Below are positions 44,018-58,515 of a stretch of 64,000 bases of DNA, piece after piece; positions within the stretch are counted from its first letter, which is position 1, and each line of letters starts with the position of its first letter. The notes beneath the pieces are model-generated. The model saw nothing but the letters and a program-made list of their open reading frames with translations. It was not told the DNA's origin and did not search any database. This DNA is from Telmatospirillum sp. J64-1. GTDB lineage: Bacteria > Pseudomonadota > Alphaproteobacteria > Rhodospirillales > Magnetospirillaceae. The position numbers were made by a program, and so were the translations under genes. The DNA lies in contig NZ_SBHN01000008.1 of the NCBI RefSeq assembly GCF_006980715.1, positions 124,001 to 188,000 of the forward strand. The letters are read 5' to 3'.

Positions 44018-44150
44018 ATAAAGTCAAACAGGGAGGCTTCACGTCTGGGAGACGTAGGGTCCGAAGACCCGGAAAATCGGGCGTTGCACCCGAACACGGT
44101 GGCGAGAGGTCTCTCGCCGAATTCCGTAGATGCTGCGTCGCAACATCTGG
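43988..44150 (-). ncRNA. Candidate structured small RNA with five hairpins and an intrinsic terminator
   Basis: Read on the minus strand, five hairpins occur in order: GATGTTGC/GCAGCATC (44147-44129), GGCGAGA/TCTCGCC (44118-44101), CGGGTG/CGCCCG (44092-44078), GGGTC-TTCG-GACCC (44070-44057) and ACGTCT/AGACGT (44055-44041). An unpaired CCTCCC follows, then a nine-pair GC terminator stem (44017-43996) with a run of seven T. A cUUCGg tetraloop exists only on this strand, which sets the orientation. The open CCUCCC could pair with Shine-Dalgarno sequences. It is either an independent sRNA or a long 3' end of lysR. I match it to no known family, and no convincing promoter was found. Confidence 0.5.
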
Positions 44151-44257
44151 TGAAAATAGTTTTATCGCTTTGGGGGGATGAGTACTAGCCTAGATTCAGC
44201 AGTGCGGCCATGCGCTCCGTGCATGGCTGGGCGAAAGGAGGTCAAACCCCTGGACGA

Positions 44258-45148
44258 TCAGCCATTTCCGGCGGCCATCTTGCGCACGATGAAGTCGCGG
44301 AAGACGGCGATGCGCTTGGAATTGCGCAGTTCCTCGGGATAGACGAAATAGGCATCGAAGGACGGGCCGCGCAACTCGGGCAGGATTTCCACCAGATTGT
44401 CGGCCTCGCGGCCCATGTAATCGGGCAGGGCGGCCAGCCCCAATCCGCTCTGGGCGGCGCGGAAGATGCCGTAGATGTTGTTGACCTTCAGGATCGGCCG
44501 GCGCGGCTTGCTCGGTTCGGCCCCGGCCTCCAGCAGCCAGTTCACGTTGTCGACGGGCGGCTTGCTTTCGTCGCCGTAGACGATGATGCGGTGGTTGTCC
44601 AGGTCCTCGGCCTTCTTGGGCATGCCATAGGCCTTGAGATATTCCGGCGAGGCATAGACATGGTAATGCATCGTCACGAGATGACGCTGGATCAGGTCGG
44701 GCTGGCGCGGCGGCATCATCCGGATGGCGACATCGGCCTCGCGCATCGCCAGATCCAGTTCCTCGTCGCTGAGGACCACGCTGACGGCGATGTCGGGATA
44801 GATGTCGAGAAATTCCTTGATGCGCGAGGTCAGCCACAGCGAGCCGAAGGCCACCGTGGTGGTGATCTTGAGCGGCCCTTCGGGACGGTCCTTGCTTTCC
44901 GACAGCTGCGCCTCGACCATATTCAGCTTGGCGAAGACGTCACGCGCGGTGCGGTAGAGCAGGTCGCCCTGCTCCGTCAGGATCAAGCCCCGGGCATGGC
45001 GGTGGAACAAAGGGACGTTGAGGCTTTCCTCGAGCCCGCTGATCTGGCGGCTGACCGCCGACTGGCTGAGATTGAGCGTCTCGCCCGCATGAGTGAAGCT
45101 GCCGGCCTCGGCGACGGCGTGAAACACCCGCAATTTATCCCAGTCCAT
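44258..45148 (-). CDS. LysR-family transcriptional regulator next to trxB
   Basis: The 296-residue regulator has an N-terminal winged helix (MDWDKLRVFHAVAEAGSF, LSQSAVSRQISGLEESL) and a LysR effector domain (LKITTTVAFGSLWLTSRI onward). It lies 114 bases downstream of trxB on the same strand, an arrangement common in this class, so cotranscription and a redox-related role are plausible. Confidence 0.87.
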   Translation of the reverse strand: MDWDKLRVFHAVAEAGSFTHAGETLNLSQSAVSRQISGLEESLNVPLFHRHARGLILTEQGDLLYRTARDVFAKLNMVEAQLSESKDRPEGPLKITTTVAFGSLWLTSRIKEFLDIYPDIAVSVVLSDEELDLAMREADVAIRMMPPRQPDLIQRHLVTMHYHVYASPEYLKAYGMPKKAEDLDNHRIIVYGDESKPPVDNVNWLLEAGAEPSKPRRPILKVNNIYGIFRAAQSGLGLAALPDYMGREADNLVEILPELRGPSFDAYFVYPEELRNSKRIAVFRDFIVRKMAAGNG

Positions 45149-45262
45149 CCTATCCCCTCACGCGGCCTTTATCCCTGTGAACAGGCAGCGCAAACGGGCC
45201 GGGCAGGCCATGTCTTGCGCCGCCCGGCCGATTCTTGACCATTATGATATGTTGCGGCGCAG

Positions 45263-46258
<996 letters not shown>

Positions 46259-46264
46259 TCAAAA

Positions 46265-46292
46265 GAGATAGAAATCCGGCGAGGCGGGGCAA
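46265..46292 (-). promoter_or_regulatory. Possible sigma-70 promoter of trxB
   Basis: On the minus strand TTGCCC (46292-46287) and TATCTC (46270-46265) are 16 bases apart, about 37 bases before the trxB ATG. Confidence 0.4.
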
Positions 46293-46494
46293 GCCGGAGG
46301 CAGCGCTGTCGAGGAGTCAGGCTGCCGCAGCGAGGCACATGACGATCAGCTTGGGTGCCCCGCGGCGAGATTACAGGGTCTTGGCATGTTCCGACAGGAA
46401 TTTGGCACTATCTTCGTGATAAGCAACCTATGTTCTTGCCGTTGGCGGGGGCAGGGGCGAGGGATCGTCCGCCGCCGCCATGAATTGCGGTCCG

Positions 46495-46523
46495 GATGGG
46501 TGGAGATCTAATCCCATCTTTTT
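46495..46523 (+). terminator. Orphan intrinsic terminator-like element
   Basis: GATGGG (46495-46500) and CCCATC (46513-46518) form a six-pair stem followed by TTTTT. It points rightward but no annotated plus-strand gene lies between it and trxB, so a short untranslated transcript may end here. Confidence 0.4.
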
Positions 46524-46677
46524 GCTGTGCAAGTTTGAATAACTCCAGGATTACGTGTAATGAGATGAAAAACGAACACTTTTATAATTCCTACTCTCTC
46601 CCCCATTCCCGCCGAAACTAAGGAAAATGCGCTTTCCGGGCCTGTCGGGGCTTGGCGTCCCAGCCAAGTCCTTGTAA

Positions 46678-46683
46678 TATAAT
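46678..46683 (+). promoter_or_regulatory. Probable -10 box of the lrp-like gene
   Basis: A perfect TATAAT lies 36 bases before the ATG at 46719. The best -35 candidate is TTGGCG at 46652-46657, 20 bases away, longer than ideal, which would suit an activator-dependent promoter. Confidence 0.4.
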
Positions 46684-46718
46684 TTCTTCAAGTCCGGGGG
46701 CGTTGGAGCCAATCTACT

Positions 46719-47219
46719 ATGCAAAGGGTCAAACTTGACCGTATAGACCGCCGCATCCTCGCGGATCTGCAGGCCGATGGCCGCATGACCAACGTGGATC
46801 TGGCGCGCCGTGCTGGAATCTCGGCCCCGCCCTGCCTGCGCCGCGTGCGCGCGCTGGAGGAGGCCGGTTATATCCGCGGCTATCATGCCGAGATCGATCC
46901 CCAGGCGCTGGGATTCAGCGTCACCATCTTCGCCCATGTGGGGCTGAACAGTCAGGCGGAGGCCGATCTGAAGGCCTTCGAGGAACTGGTGCAGGAATGG
47001 CCGGAAGTGCGGGAATGCCACATGCTGGCCGGCGAGACCGACTTTCTGCTCAAGGTGGTGGCTGAGGATTGGGACGCCTATCAGCGCTTCCTGACCACGC
47101 GCCTGACCGCCGCGCCCAACATCGCCCATGTCAAATCGGCCCTGGCCATCCGCAATTCCAAGCATCAGCCCGGCGTGCCGATCAATGTGGATGAAGGCCC
47201 CGAGGGCGAGCGGGAATAG
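46719..47219 (+). CDS. Lrp/AsnC-family transcriptional regulator
   Basis: The 166-residue regulator has an N-terminal winged helix (LDRIDRRILADLQADGRM, VDLARRAGISAPPCLRRV) and a RAM ligand-binding domain with ECHMLAGETDFLLKVV. It is divergent from trxB. The family senses amino acids such as leucine. The target genes are not evident. Confidence 0.92.
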   Translation: MQRVKLDRIDRRILADLQADGRMTNVDLARRAGISAPPCLRRVRALEEAGYIRGYHAEIDPQALGFSVTIFAHVGLNSQAEADLKAFEELVQEWPEVRECHMLAGETDFLLKVVAEDWDAYQRFLTTRLTAAPNIAHVKSALAIRNSKHQPGVPINVDEGPEGERE

Positions 47220-47256
47220 GGTGCAGGGCTATCCTGAGCGGTCTTTGTTTCGCCTC

Positions 47257-47367
47257 GCTCTTCGAGACGCCGCTGGCACGGTACCTCAGGGTGAGGCTAA
47301 TTCGAATTCTTTTTCAAAGACTTGACCCTCATGCTGCGGAGGCCCGCTGGGCCGTCTCGAAGCATGG
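47257..47367. repeat. Imperfect inverted repeat pair, REP-like
   Basis: CTTCGAGACG...CCTCAGGGTGAGG (47257-47295) and its inverted partner GACCCTCATGCTGCGGAGG...CGTCTCGAAGCATGG (47323-47367) face each other. The arms contain the CTTCGAGACG and CCTCA-GGATGAGG words common in alphaproteobacterial interspersed palindromes. Confidence 0.55.
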
Positions 47368-47390
47368 ACAAGCGTTCAGGCGCGACCATA

Positions 47391-47425
47391 GAAAAAGCCC
47401 CCGGCCATGCGGCACGGGGGCTTTT
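47391..47425. terminator. Bidirectional terminator downstream of greA
   Basis: GCCCCCG (47397-47403) pairs with CGGGGGC (47415-47421), flanked by five A and four T. It can end greA transcription on the minus strand (stop at 47442). Confidence 0.75.
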
Positions 47426-47441
47426 CCGTAAGCGGGAAAGG

Positions 47442-47921
47442 TCAGACGGAGCCGAAGCTGACGTCCACGATCTCGTAGGATTTCGAGCCGCCGGGCGTCG
47501 TGACTTCGACGGTGTCGCCGATATCCTTGCCGATCAGGGCGCGGGCCAACGGGGCCTGGACCGAGAGGCGGCCGGATTTGATGTCGGATTCATGAGCGCC
47601 GACGATGGTGTAGACGACTTCTTCGTCGCTGTCCTCGTCGGCCAGGACCACCCGGGCGCCGAAGCGGACCACGGTGCCGGTCATCTGGCTGGAATCGATG
47701 ACCTGGGCGCGGCTGATGATGTCTTCCAGCTCGGCCAGACGGCCTTCGATGAAGCTCTGTCGCTCGCGCGCGGCATGGTACTCGGCATTTTCTGACAGGT
47801 CGCCGTGCTCGCGCGCTTCGGCAATGGCCTTGATCACCGCTGGGCGCTCGACGGCCCGAAGGGTTCTCAGCTCTTCCTCAAGCGCGGCCAAACCGGCCGG
47901 CGTCATCGGTATCTTTTCCAT
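47442..47921 (-). CDS. greA: Transcription elongation factor GreA
   Basis: The 159-residue protein has the N-terminal coiled coil with ENAEYHAARERQSFIEGRL and the catalytic acidic tip (HGDLSENAEY). The C-terminal FKBP-like domain shows GKDIGDTVEVTTPGG. It stimulates transcript cleavage to rescue backtracked RNA polymerase. It lies 63 bases after carB on the same strand, separated by a hairpin (47952-47980). Confidence 0.96.
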   Translation of the reverse strand: MEKIPMTPAGLAALEEELRTLRAVERPAVIKAIAEAREHGDLSENAEYHAARERQSFIEGRLAELEDIISRAQVIDSSQMTGTVVRFGARVVLADEDSDEEVVYTIVGAHESDIKSGRLSVQAPLARALIGKDIGDTVEVTTPGGSKSYEIVDVSFGSV

Positions 47922-47951
47922 TCAGAAACCCCAAGGAGTACCAAAGCAATC

Positions 47952-47980
47952 AAGGGCGGCCGCAAGCGGCCGCCGCCCTT
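47952..47980 (-). terminator. Hairpin between carB and greA
   Basis: AAGGGCGGC (47952-47960) and GCCGCCCTT (47972-47980) form a nine-pair stem, four bases past the carB stop. No T-run follows, so attenuation or partial read-through to greA is possible. Confidence 0.5.
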
Positions 47981-47984
47981 GACG

Positions 47985-51236
<3,252 letters not shown>

Positions 51237-51330
51237 TGGGGGGTGCTGCCTTCACTCAGTCATGTTTATCGGGTCCGCCGCCGAAGCGCCTTGCGGCGGA
51301 TTTTATTATAAAGGCGAAGCCTGCGCATTA

Positions 51331-51356
51331 GCCCCGGCATCGAAAAATGCCGGGGC
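51331..51356 (-). terminator. Strong hairpin between carA and carB
   Basis: GCCCCGGCAT (51331-51340) pairs perfectly with ATGCCGGGGC (51347-51356) 12 bases after the carA stop on the minus strand. The following sequence has no long T-run, so it may attenuate rather than end carAB transcription. Confidence 0.5.
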
Positions 51357-51368
51357 TTGGTCAGGTCG

Positions 51369-52556
51369 TCAGCCGGCCTTCTTTTCCATCAGTTCCACGA
51401 AGCGGTGGAAAAGGTAATGGCTGTCCTGCGGGCCGGGGGAAGCTTCCGGGTGGTATTGGACCGAAAACACCGGCTTGCCTTCCACGCGCAGCCCTTCGAC
51501 CGAACCGTCGAAGAGCGAGCGATGGGTGGGCACCACATCGGCGGGCAGGGTCTTCTCATCCACCACGAAGCCGTGATTCTGGCTGGTGATCTCGACCTTG
51601 CCGGTCGCCAGGTCCTTGACCGGATGGTTCGCGCCGCGATGGCCGTTGTCCATCTTGTAGGTCTTGGCGCCCAGGGCCAGGGCCAGCATCTGGTGGCCCA
51701 GGCAGATGCCGAAGACCGGCTTGCCGGTATCCACCAGCTTGCGGATTTCCGGCACGGCATATTCGCCGGTGGCCGCCGGGTCGCCCGGGCCGTTGGACAG
51801 GAAGACGCCGTCGGGTTCCAGGCGCAGCACGTCCTCGGCGGTGGCGGTGGCGGGCACCACGGTCACCTTGCAGCCGGCATCGGCGAGGCAGCGCAGGATG
51901 TTCTGCTTGGCGCCGAAATCCATGGCGACGACGTGAAAGCGCGGATTTTCCTGGCGGCCGTAGCCCTTGCCCAGGCTCCAGCAGGTCTGTTCCCACTGAT
52001 GCATCTGGCGGCAGGTCACTTCCTTGGCCAGGTCCATGCCTTCCAGGCCCGGCCAGGCACGCGCCTGGGCGGCCAGGGCGTCGATATCGAAGACGCCGTC
52101 CGGGGCGTGGACGATGACGCCCTGCGGCGCACCGGCATCACGGATGCGCCGCGTCAGGGCGCGGGTGTCGACGCCGCTGATGCCGATCAGGCCGTAGGAC
52201 TTCATCCAGGCATCGAGATGGCGCGTGGCGCGCCAGTTGGCCGGTTCGGTCAGGTCGGCGCGCAGCACAGCGCCGCGGGCGGAAGGCGTCAGGGTTTCGA
52301 CGTCTTCGACATTGGCGCCGACATTGCCGATATGGGGGAAGGTGAAGGTGATGATCTGGCCGGCATAGGAAGGATCGGTCAGGACTTCCTGATAGCCGGT
52401 CATCGAGGTGTTGAACACGACCTCGCCCACGGCCGAACCGGTGGCGCCGATGCCTCGGCCCCACAGCACGGTGCCGTCGGCCAGGACAAGGGCAGCCGTG
52501 GCGCCCGGAGGACGCTGGCTGGTGGTGGTCGACTCCGGCGATGTATTGTTCGACAT
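51369..52556 (-). CDS. carA: Carbamoyl phosphate synthase small subunit (glutaminase)
   Basis: The 395-residue protein has the N-terminal domain [20 protein letters not shown] and a class I glutamine amidotransferase with nucleophile Cys in GICLGHQML and His/Glu in [10 protein letters not shown]. It supplies ammonia to CarB. The ATG at 52556 follows AAGGGAC; the longer frame is not conserved. Confidence 0.96.
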   Translation of the reverse strand: MSNNTSPESTTTSQRPPGATAALVLADGTVLWGRGIGATGSAVGEVVFNTSMTGYQEVLTDPSYAGQIITFTFPHIGNVGANVEDVETLTPSARGAVLRADLTEPANWRATRHLDAWMKSYGLIGISGVDTRALTRRIRDAGAPQGVIVHAPDGVFDIDALAAQARAWPGLEGMDLAKEVTCRQMHQWEQTCWSLGKGYGRQENPRFHVVAMDFGAKQNILRCLADAGCKVTVVPATATAEDVLRLEPDGVFLSNGPGDPAATGEYAVPEIRKLVDTGKPVFGICLGHQMLALALGAKTYKMDNGHRGANHPVKDLATGKVEITSQNHGFVVDEKTLPADVVPTHRSLFDGSVEGLRVEGKPVFSVQYHPEASPGPQDSHYLFHRFVELMEKKAG

Positions 52557-52668
52557 GACGGTCCCTTGATCCGATGCGCCCGCGCGGCACCGGAGCAGCA
52601 CCGCGCGAAACGCGGCGGCTCATGAGGTTCGGGCCAATGGCCCTTGGCGCGGCAGGCAAATTGGGCGT

Positions 52669-52697
52669 TAGATAAGCAAAACGTTTACCTTCGTCAA
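52669..52697 (-). promoter_or_regulatory. Sigma-70 promoter of carA
   Basis: On the minus strand TTGACG (52697-52692) and TATCTA (52674-52669) are 17 bases apart. The predicted leader to the carA ATG is about 105 bases. Confidence 0.65.
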
Positions 52698-52846
52698 GCC
52701 TTACTGCCTTATGACTGTAATGCGAATTTTCTCCTGGAAATCTGCTGGTGACTCCTGGGTGGAATCGCCGATGGACGCTCGCGGTGAAGTGCGTTAGTGT
52801 GCATCCTTTCCATCGCTCGGGTTATCTGTATAAGGGAGAGCGCGCC

Positions 52847-53302
52847 ATGCTGCGCCAGCGCCTCAATGACGCACTCAAGGCAGCCATGCTGAGCAAGGAC
52901 CAGCGTACCGTTTCCACGGTCCGCCTGATTCTTGCGGCCCTGAAGGACCGCGATATCGCCGCGCGTGGCCGGGGTGCCTCGGAACCGGTTTCCGATGACG
53001 AGATCATGCAGATGCTCAGCTCCATGGTGAAGCAGCGCCGTGAGAGCATCGCCATGTACGAACAGGGCGGCCGTCTGGAACTGGCCCAGCAGGAGCAGGA
53101 CGAAATCGCCATCATCGAGGCCTTCCTGCCGCGCCAGCTGAGCGACGAGGAAATCGCCAACGCGGTGGCCGAGACCATTTCCGAAATCAATGCCGGCGGC
53201 ATCAAGGACATGGGGCGCCTGATGGCGGCCCTGCGCGAGCGCTATGCCGGACAGATGGATTTCGCCAAGGCCAGCGCCGTCGCCAAACAGCAGCTTTCTT
53301 GA
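52847..53302 (+). CDS. GatB/YqeY-domain protein
   Basis: The 151-residue helical protein has the YqeY signatures TVRLILAALKDRDIAARG and GGIKDMGRLMAALRERYAGQMDF, the latter like the tRNA-binding tail of GatB. It lies 29 bases before dnaG, part of the conserved yqeY-dnaG-rpoD order. AAGGGAGAG precedes the ATG. The role may involve tRNA or tRNA-dependent amidotransferase. Confidence 0.9.
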   Translation: MLRQRLNDALKAAMLSKDQRTVSTVRLILAALKDRDIAARGRGASEPVSDDEIMQMLSSMVKQRRESIAMYEQGGRLELAQQEQDEIAIIEAFLPRQLSDEEIANAVAETISEINAGGIKDMGRLMAALRERYAGQMDFAKASAVAKQQLS

Positions 53303-53331
53303 TCCGGCCCGGTTTGATATAGGGAGAGGCC

Positions 53332-55158
53332 ATGGCCTTCCCGCCCAGTTTTCTCGACGAGTTGCGCAACCGCCTGTCGCTGGTCTCGGTGATCGGGCGC
53401 AAGGTCAAACTGTTGCGCCGTGGCCGCGAGCATACCGGCCTGTGCCCCTTCCATAACGAGAAGACTCCGTCCTTCACGGTCAACGAGGACAAGGGCTTCT
53501 TCCATTGTTTCGGCTGCGGCGCCCATGGCGATGTCATCGCCTTCGAGATGCGCGCCAGCCATCTCACCTTTCCCGAAGCCGTCGAGCGCCTAGCCGCCGA
53601 AGTGGGGCTGGAGCCGCCCAAGGCGACACCCGAGGAGCGGGCCCAGGCCGCGCGCCAGGCGGGGCTGCACGAGGTCATGGAAGCGGCTTGTGCTTTCTAC
53701 GAGCGGCAGCTGCGTTCGGCTGCCGGGCGCCATGCCCTGGACTATCTGCGGGGCAGGGGGCTGAGCGAGGACACCATCACCCGCTTCCGCCTGGGCTTCT
53801 CGCCCGATTCCCGCGACGCCCTGAAGACGGCACTGATGGGCAACGAAATGCCCGAAAGCCTGCTGATCGAGGCCGGTCTCCTGATCAAGCCGGAAGGGGG
53901 CGGGGCCAGCTACGACCGTTTCCGGGGCAGGGTGATGTTCCCCATCGGCGACCGGCGCGGGAGGATCATCGCCTTCGGTGGACGCATCATGGGCGAGGGG
54001 CAGCCGAAATACCTGAACTCGCCCGACACACCGCTTTTCCACAAGGGCAGCGTCCTCTACGCCATGGCCCAGGCGCGCGAACCGGCGCGGAGCCGCAACA
54101 GGGTGATCGTCGCCGAGGGCTATATGGACGTCATCGCCCTGGCCCAGGCCGGTTTCGAGGATGCGGTGGCGCCGCTGGGCACGGCCCTGACCGAACAGCA
54201 GATCGAGGAATTGTGGCGCCTGGCCGACGAGCCGGTGCTGTGCTTCGACGGCGATGCCGCCGGCCAGCGTGCCGCCGCCAAGGCGATGGAACGGGCCTTG
54301 CCCCTGCTCAAGCCCGGGAAGTCGCTGCGTTTCGCCGTGATTCCGCCGCCCGAGGACCCGGACAGCCTGATCAAGGCGCGCGGCCCCCAGGCCATGCTCG
54401 ACGTGATCGAACGCGCCGATCCGCTGATCGAGGTGCTGTGGCGCAGCCAGGCGGTCGGCCGCCCCCTGGATACCCCCGAAAGGCGGGCGGCGCTGGAGAA
54501 GGACTTGAAGGACAAGGCCTTCACAATCGCTGATTCTACGGTACAGAAGCAGTATTTGCGCGCAATTTCAGACAAGCTGTGGCAAGCCTTTCGTCCAGTC
54601 CGTCCGGAGCGTCAAAGGGTTGTGCCGGGGCAGGGAAAGAAACAATTACAAGGTGTTAATTCGCGTCTTCCGCGTGCTCCCCGGCCCCTGCCGCCGCCCC
54701 CGCCGGAAGTCATGCGCGAGCGCCTGATGCTGGTGATGGTTCTCAATCATCCCCATCTTTTAGAAACCGTGGGTGAGCGCCTTGGAATGGTGCATTTCGC
54801 CGACAAGGAGCTTGACAATCTTCGGCAGGAAATCTTAAAGCACCTAGACGAAGGATCCGGCCTTGACTCCCAGATGTTGCAGAGCCACCTACGATCCTGC
54901 GGATGGTCACGCCTTTTGGATACCCTCTTGGGGTCCGGGCTGTACGAGCTATACTCGTTTTGCCGGCCCGATGCGCCGGCGCATGATGCGCGGGCAGGGT
55001 GGGAGCATACATTCACGTTATATTCGCGGAAGGAATTGAAAGCCGATATCGGTCAGGCGACCCTTCGCTTGGCGGAAGAGATGTCGGAGCAAAGCTTTGG
55101 GCATCTTCGGGCCTTGACGCAGCAACAGGTTGCGGATCCTTCCGAAAATGAGAAATAA
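53332..55158 (+). CDS. dnaG: DNA primase
   Basis: The 608-residue protein has an N-terminal zinc ribbon (CPFHNEKTPSF...HCFGCG, about residues 40-65). The TOPRIM core has VAEGYMDVIAL and CFDGDAAGQRAA, and a C-terminal DnaB-binding helical domain follows a Pro-rich linker (residues about 440-465). It synthesises primers for DNA replication. Confidence 0.96.
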   Translation: MAFPPSFLDELRNRLSLVSVIGRKVKLLRRGREHTGLCPFHNEKTPSFTVNEDKGFFHCFGCGAHGDVIAFEMRASHLTFPEAVERLAAEVGLEPPKATPEERAQAARQAGLHEVMEAACAFYERQLRSAAGRHALDYLRGRGLSEDTITRFRLGFSPDSRDALKTALMGNEMPESLLIEAGLLIKPEGGGASYDRFRGRVMFPIGDRRGRIIAFGGRIMGEGQPKYLNSPDTPLFHKGSVLYAMAQAREPARSRNRVIVAEGYMDVIALAQAGFEDAVAPLGTALTEQQIEELWRLADEPVLCFDGDAAGQRAAAKAMERALPLLKPGKSLRFAVIPPPEDPDSLIKARGPQAMLDVIERADPLIEVLWRSQAVGRPLDTPERRAALEKDLKDKAFTIADSTVQKQYLRAISDKLWQAFRPVRPERQRVVPGQGKKQLQGVNSRLPRAPRPLPPPPPEVMRERLMLVMVLNHPHLLETVGERLGMVHFADKELDNLRQEILKHLDEGSGLDSQMLQSHLRSCGWSRLLDTLLGSGLYELYSFCRPDAPAHDARAGWEHTFTLYSRKELKADIGQATLRLAEEMSEQSFGHLRALTQQQVADPSENEK

Positions 55159-55303
55159 GCGAACCCAAGGCGGGCCTGCCGCCACTGATTGAAGCAGGCA
55201 TGAATTTGCGGTGCGGGCATCCCGCCATGGACAGAGCGTATCGCGGTTGAGTGCAGCGGCCTAGGCGGACCCCCCGCCCAGCCGGACGGAGCAGGAAGAT
55301 TTA

Positions 55304-57304
<2,001 letters not shown>

Positions 57305-57315
57305 TCACGAGAAAA

Positions 57316-57345
57316 GGGGCCATCCATCGGATGGCCCCTTTTTTC
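57316..57345 (+). terminator. Intrinsic terminator of rpoD
   Basis: GGGGCCATCC (57316-57325), ATC loop and GGATGGCCCC (57329-57338) are followed by TTTTTT, 12 bases after the stop. Confidence 0.9.
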
Positions 57346-57360
57346 TTGCCCCCATTTTGC

Positions 57361-57388
57361 TTGACCTTCGCCGCCGCTCGGCTAAGTT
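57361..57388 (+). promoter_or_regulatory. Probable promoter of the CAU tRNA
   Basis: TTGACC (57361-57366) and TAAGTT (57383-57388) are 16 bases apart, with a predicted start about 25 bases before the tRNA. Confidence 0.5.
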
Positions 57389-57419
57389 TCTCCCTCTTGG
57401 CGCGACGTCGCCTGCGGTG

Positions 57420-57496
57420 GGGCCTGTAGCTCAATTGGTTAGAGCCGGCCGCTCATAACGGCTTGGTTGGGGGTTCGAGTCCCTCCGGGCCCACCA
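57420..57496 (+). tRNA. tRNA with CAU anticodon, Ile2 (lysidine) type
   Basis: The 77-base cloverleaf folds fully: acceptor GGGCCTG/CGGGCCC, D arm, anticodon loop CTCATAA (anticodon CAT), T arm and encoded CCA. The anticodon is shared by Met and Ile2 tRNAs. The flanking CGGCCGCTCATAACGGCTT and GGTTG resemble E. coli ileX rather than elongator or initiator tRNA-Met, so I call it Ile2, read as AUA after lysidine modification by TilS. Confidence 0.85.
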
Positions 57497-57529
57497 CTTC
57501 TCCGGATATCCCGGCTTCACTCCCTGATT

Positions 57530-58189
57530 TCAGCGGCGGCGGACGAAGGTCAGGCCGTCGCCGATCGGCACCAGGCACATATCGACGCGCGTGTCCTCGT
57601 GGATCTTGCGGTTGAGGGCGCGCAGGGCCTCGGTCGTGGGCGAGGTGTCGGCGGGGTCCGCCACGGCGCCGTGCCAGAGGACGTTGTCCAGGGCGATGAT
57701 GCCGCCGGGGCGCACCAGGGTCAGGCAGCGTTCGTAATAGAGGTCGTAATTGCCCTTATCGGCATCGATGAAGGCGAAGTCGAAGCGTCCGGCCTCACCT
57801 GCCGCGATCAGGGTATCCAGCGTTTCCTCCGCCGGGCCGAGGCGCAGGGAAATCCGTTCGGCCAGTCCCGCCGCCTCCCAGTGCTGGCGGGCGATCTGGG
57901 TCCATTCCTCGTTCCGGTCGCAGGCGATGAGCTGGCCGCCCTCGGGCAGGATTGCGGCCACGGCGAGCGCGCTGTAGCCCCTGAAGGTGCCGATCTCCAG
58001 GGCGCGGCGGGTGCCGATGCTCTGGGCCACGAAGGCCAGCAGCTGCCCCTGGTCGGGGGAAATCTGCATCCCGCTCCTGGGCAGTTGCGCGGTTTCTTCC
58101 CGCAGACGGCGCTGCTGCTCCGTCTCGCGCGTGCCGAAGTGGATCACGTAATCGGCAAGCTGCGGCGAGGAAAGATCGATATGTCTCAT
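57530..58189 (-). CDS. Class I SAM-dependent O-methyltransferase (caffeoyl-CoA/catechol OMT family)
   Basis: The 219-residue protein has SAM motif ALEIGTFRGYSALAVA, the metal/SAM motif FIDADKGNYDLYYERCL with catalytic Asp residues, and DNVLWHGAV. The family methylates catechols with Mg2+. Its ATG overlaps the upstream DUF2218 stop (ATGA). It may modify a siderophore or other catechol linked to the iron importer; that is inference. Confidence 0.87.
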   Translation of the reverse strand: MRHIDLSSPQLADYVIHFGTRETEQQRRLREETAQLPRSGMQISPDQGQLLAFVAQSIGTRRALEIGTFRGYSALAVAAILPEGGQLIACDRNEEWTQIARQHWEAAGLAERISLRLGPAEETLDTLIAAGEAGRFDFAFIDADKGNYDLYYERCLTLVRPGGIIALDNVLWHGAVADPADTSPTTEALRALNRKIHEDTRVDMCLVPIGDGLTFVRRR

Positions 58190-58503
58190 GCGCCTTGCCC
58201 CGCATCCTTGTCCGTCGACCGCTGCCAATGGATTTGCGGCGGCGAACGCCAAGCGAAGCGTTCGAGGTGGGAGGCCACGACCTCTTGCAGGCGCGTCAGG
58301 TCTTCCTCGGAAGCGGCCTCGACCTCCATGTGCAGGACGTCCGGGCGGCTTTCCAGGAGGCAGAGCCCGATGGGGAATTCGATCCGGCCCTTGCTGTCGT
58401 CATGGGAAACGGTCAGCTTGTGCGCGAAATGCTTGCAGAGCTGGCTGATATATTTCGACGGCGTGTCCGTGGAGACATCGCTGTAGGCATGGAAGCGATC
58501 CAT
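58186..58503 (-). CDS. DUF2218-family protein
   Basis: The 105-residue protein has the DUF2218 pattern (YISQLCKHFAHKL, EFPIGLCLLESRPDVLHMEV). These proteins are commonly found beside iron-siderophore importers, as here. The function is unknown. It overlaps the methyltransferase by four bases and is 12 bases from the ATPase gene. Confidence 0.8.
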   Translation of the reverse strand: MDRFHAYSDVSTDTPSKYISQLCKHFAHKLTVSHDDSKGRIEFPIGLCLLESRPDVLHMEVEAASEEDLTRLQEVVASHLERFAWRSPPQIHWQRSTDKDAGQGA

Positions 58504-58515
58504 CCTCTTTTCCTC

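Larger units (their letters stand above)
43955..44257. other. 303-base intergenic region holding a candidate small RNA
   Basis: The gap between the SDR (plus) and lysR (minus) has no supportable open frame. It is filled by the hairpin series described at 43988-44150. Confidence 0.6.

Noticed and set aside
43988-44150. Identity as 6S, SRP or RNase P RNA
   Set aside because: The SRP GGAAGCAGC loop and RNase P core words are absent, and the hairpin array does not form the long rod of 6S RNA. It is kept as an unassigned candidate.
51305-51310. TATAAT on the minus strand as a carB promoter
   Set aside because: No acceptable -35 box lies 15-19 bases upstream, and the carA promoter can supply carB.
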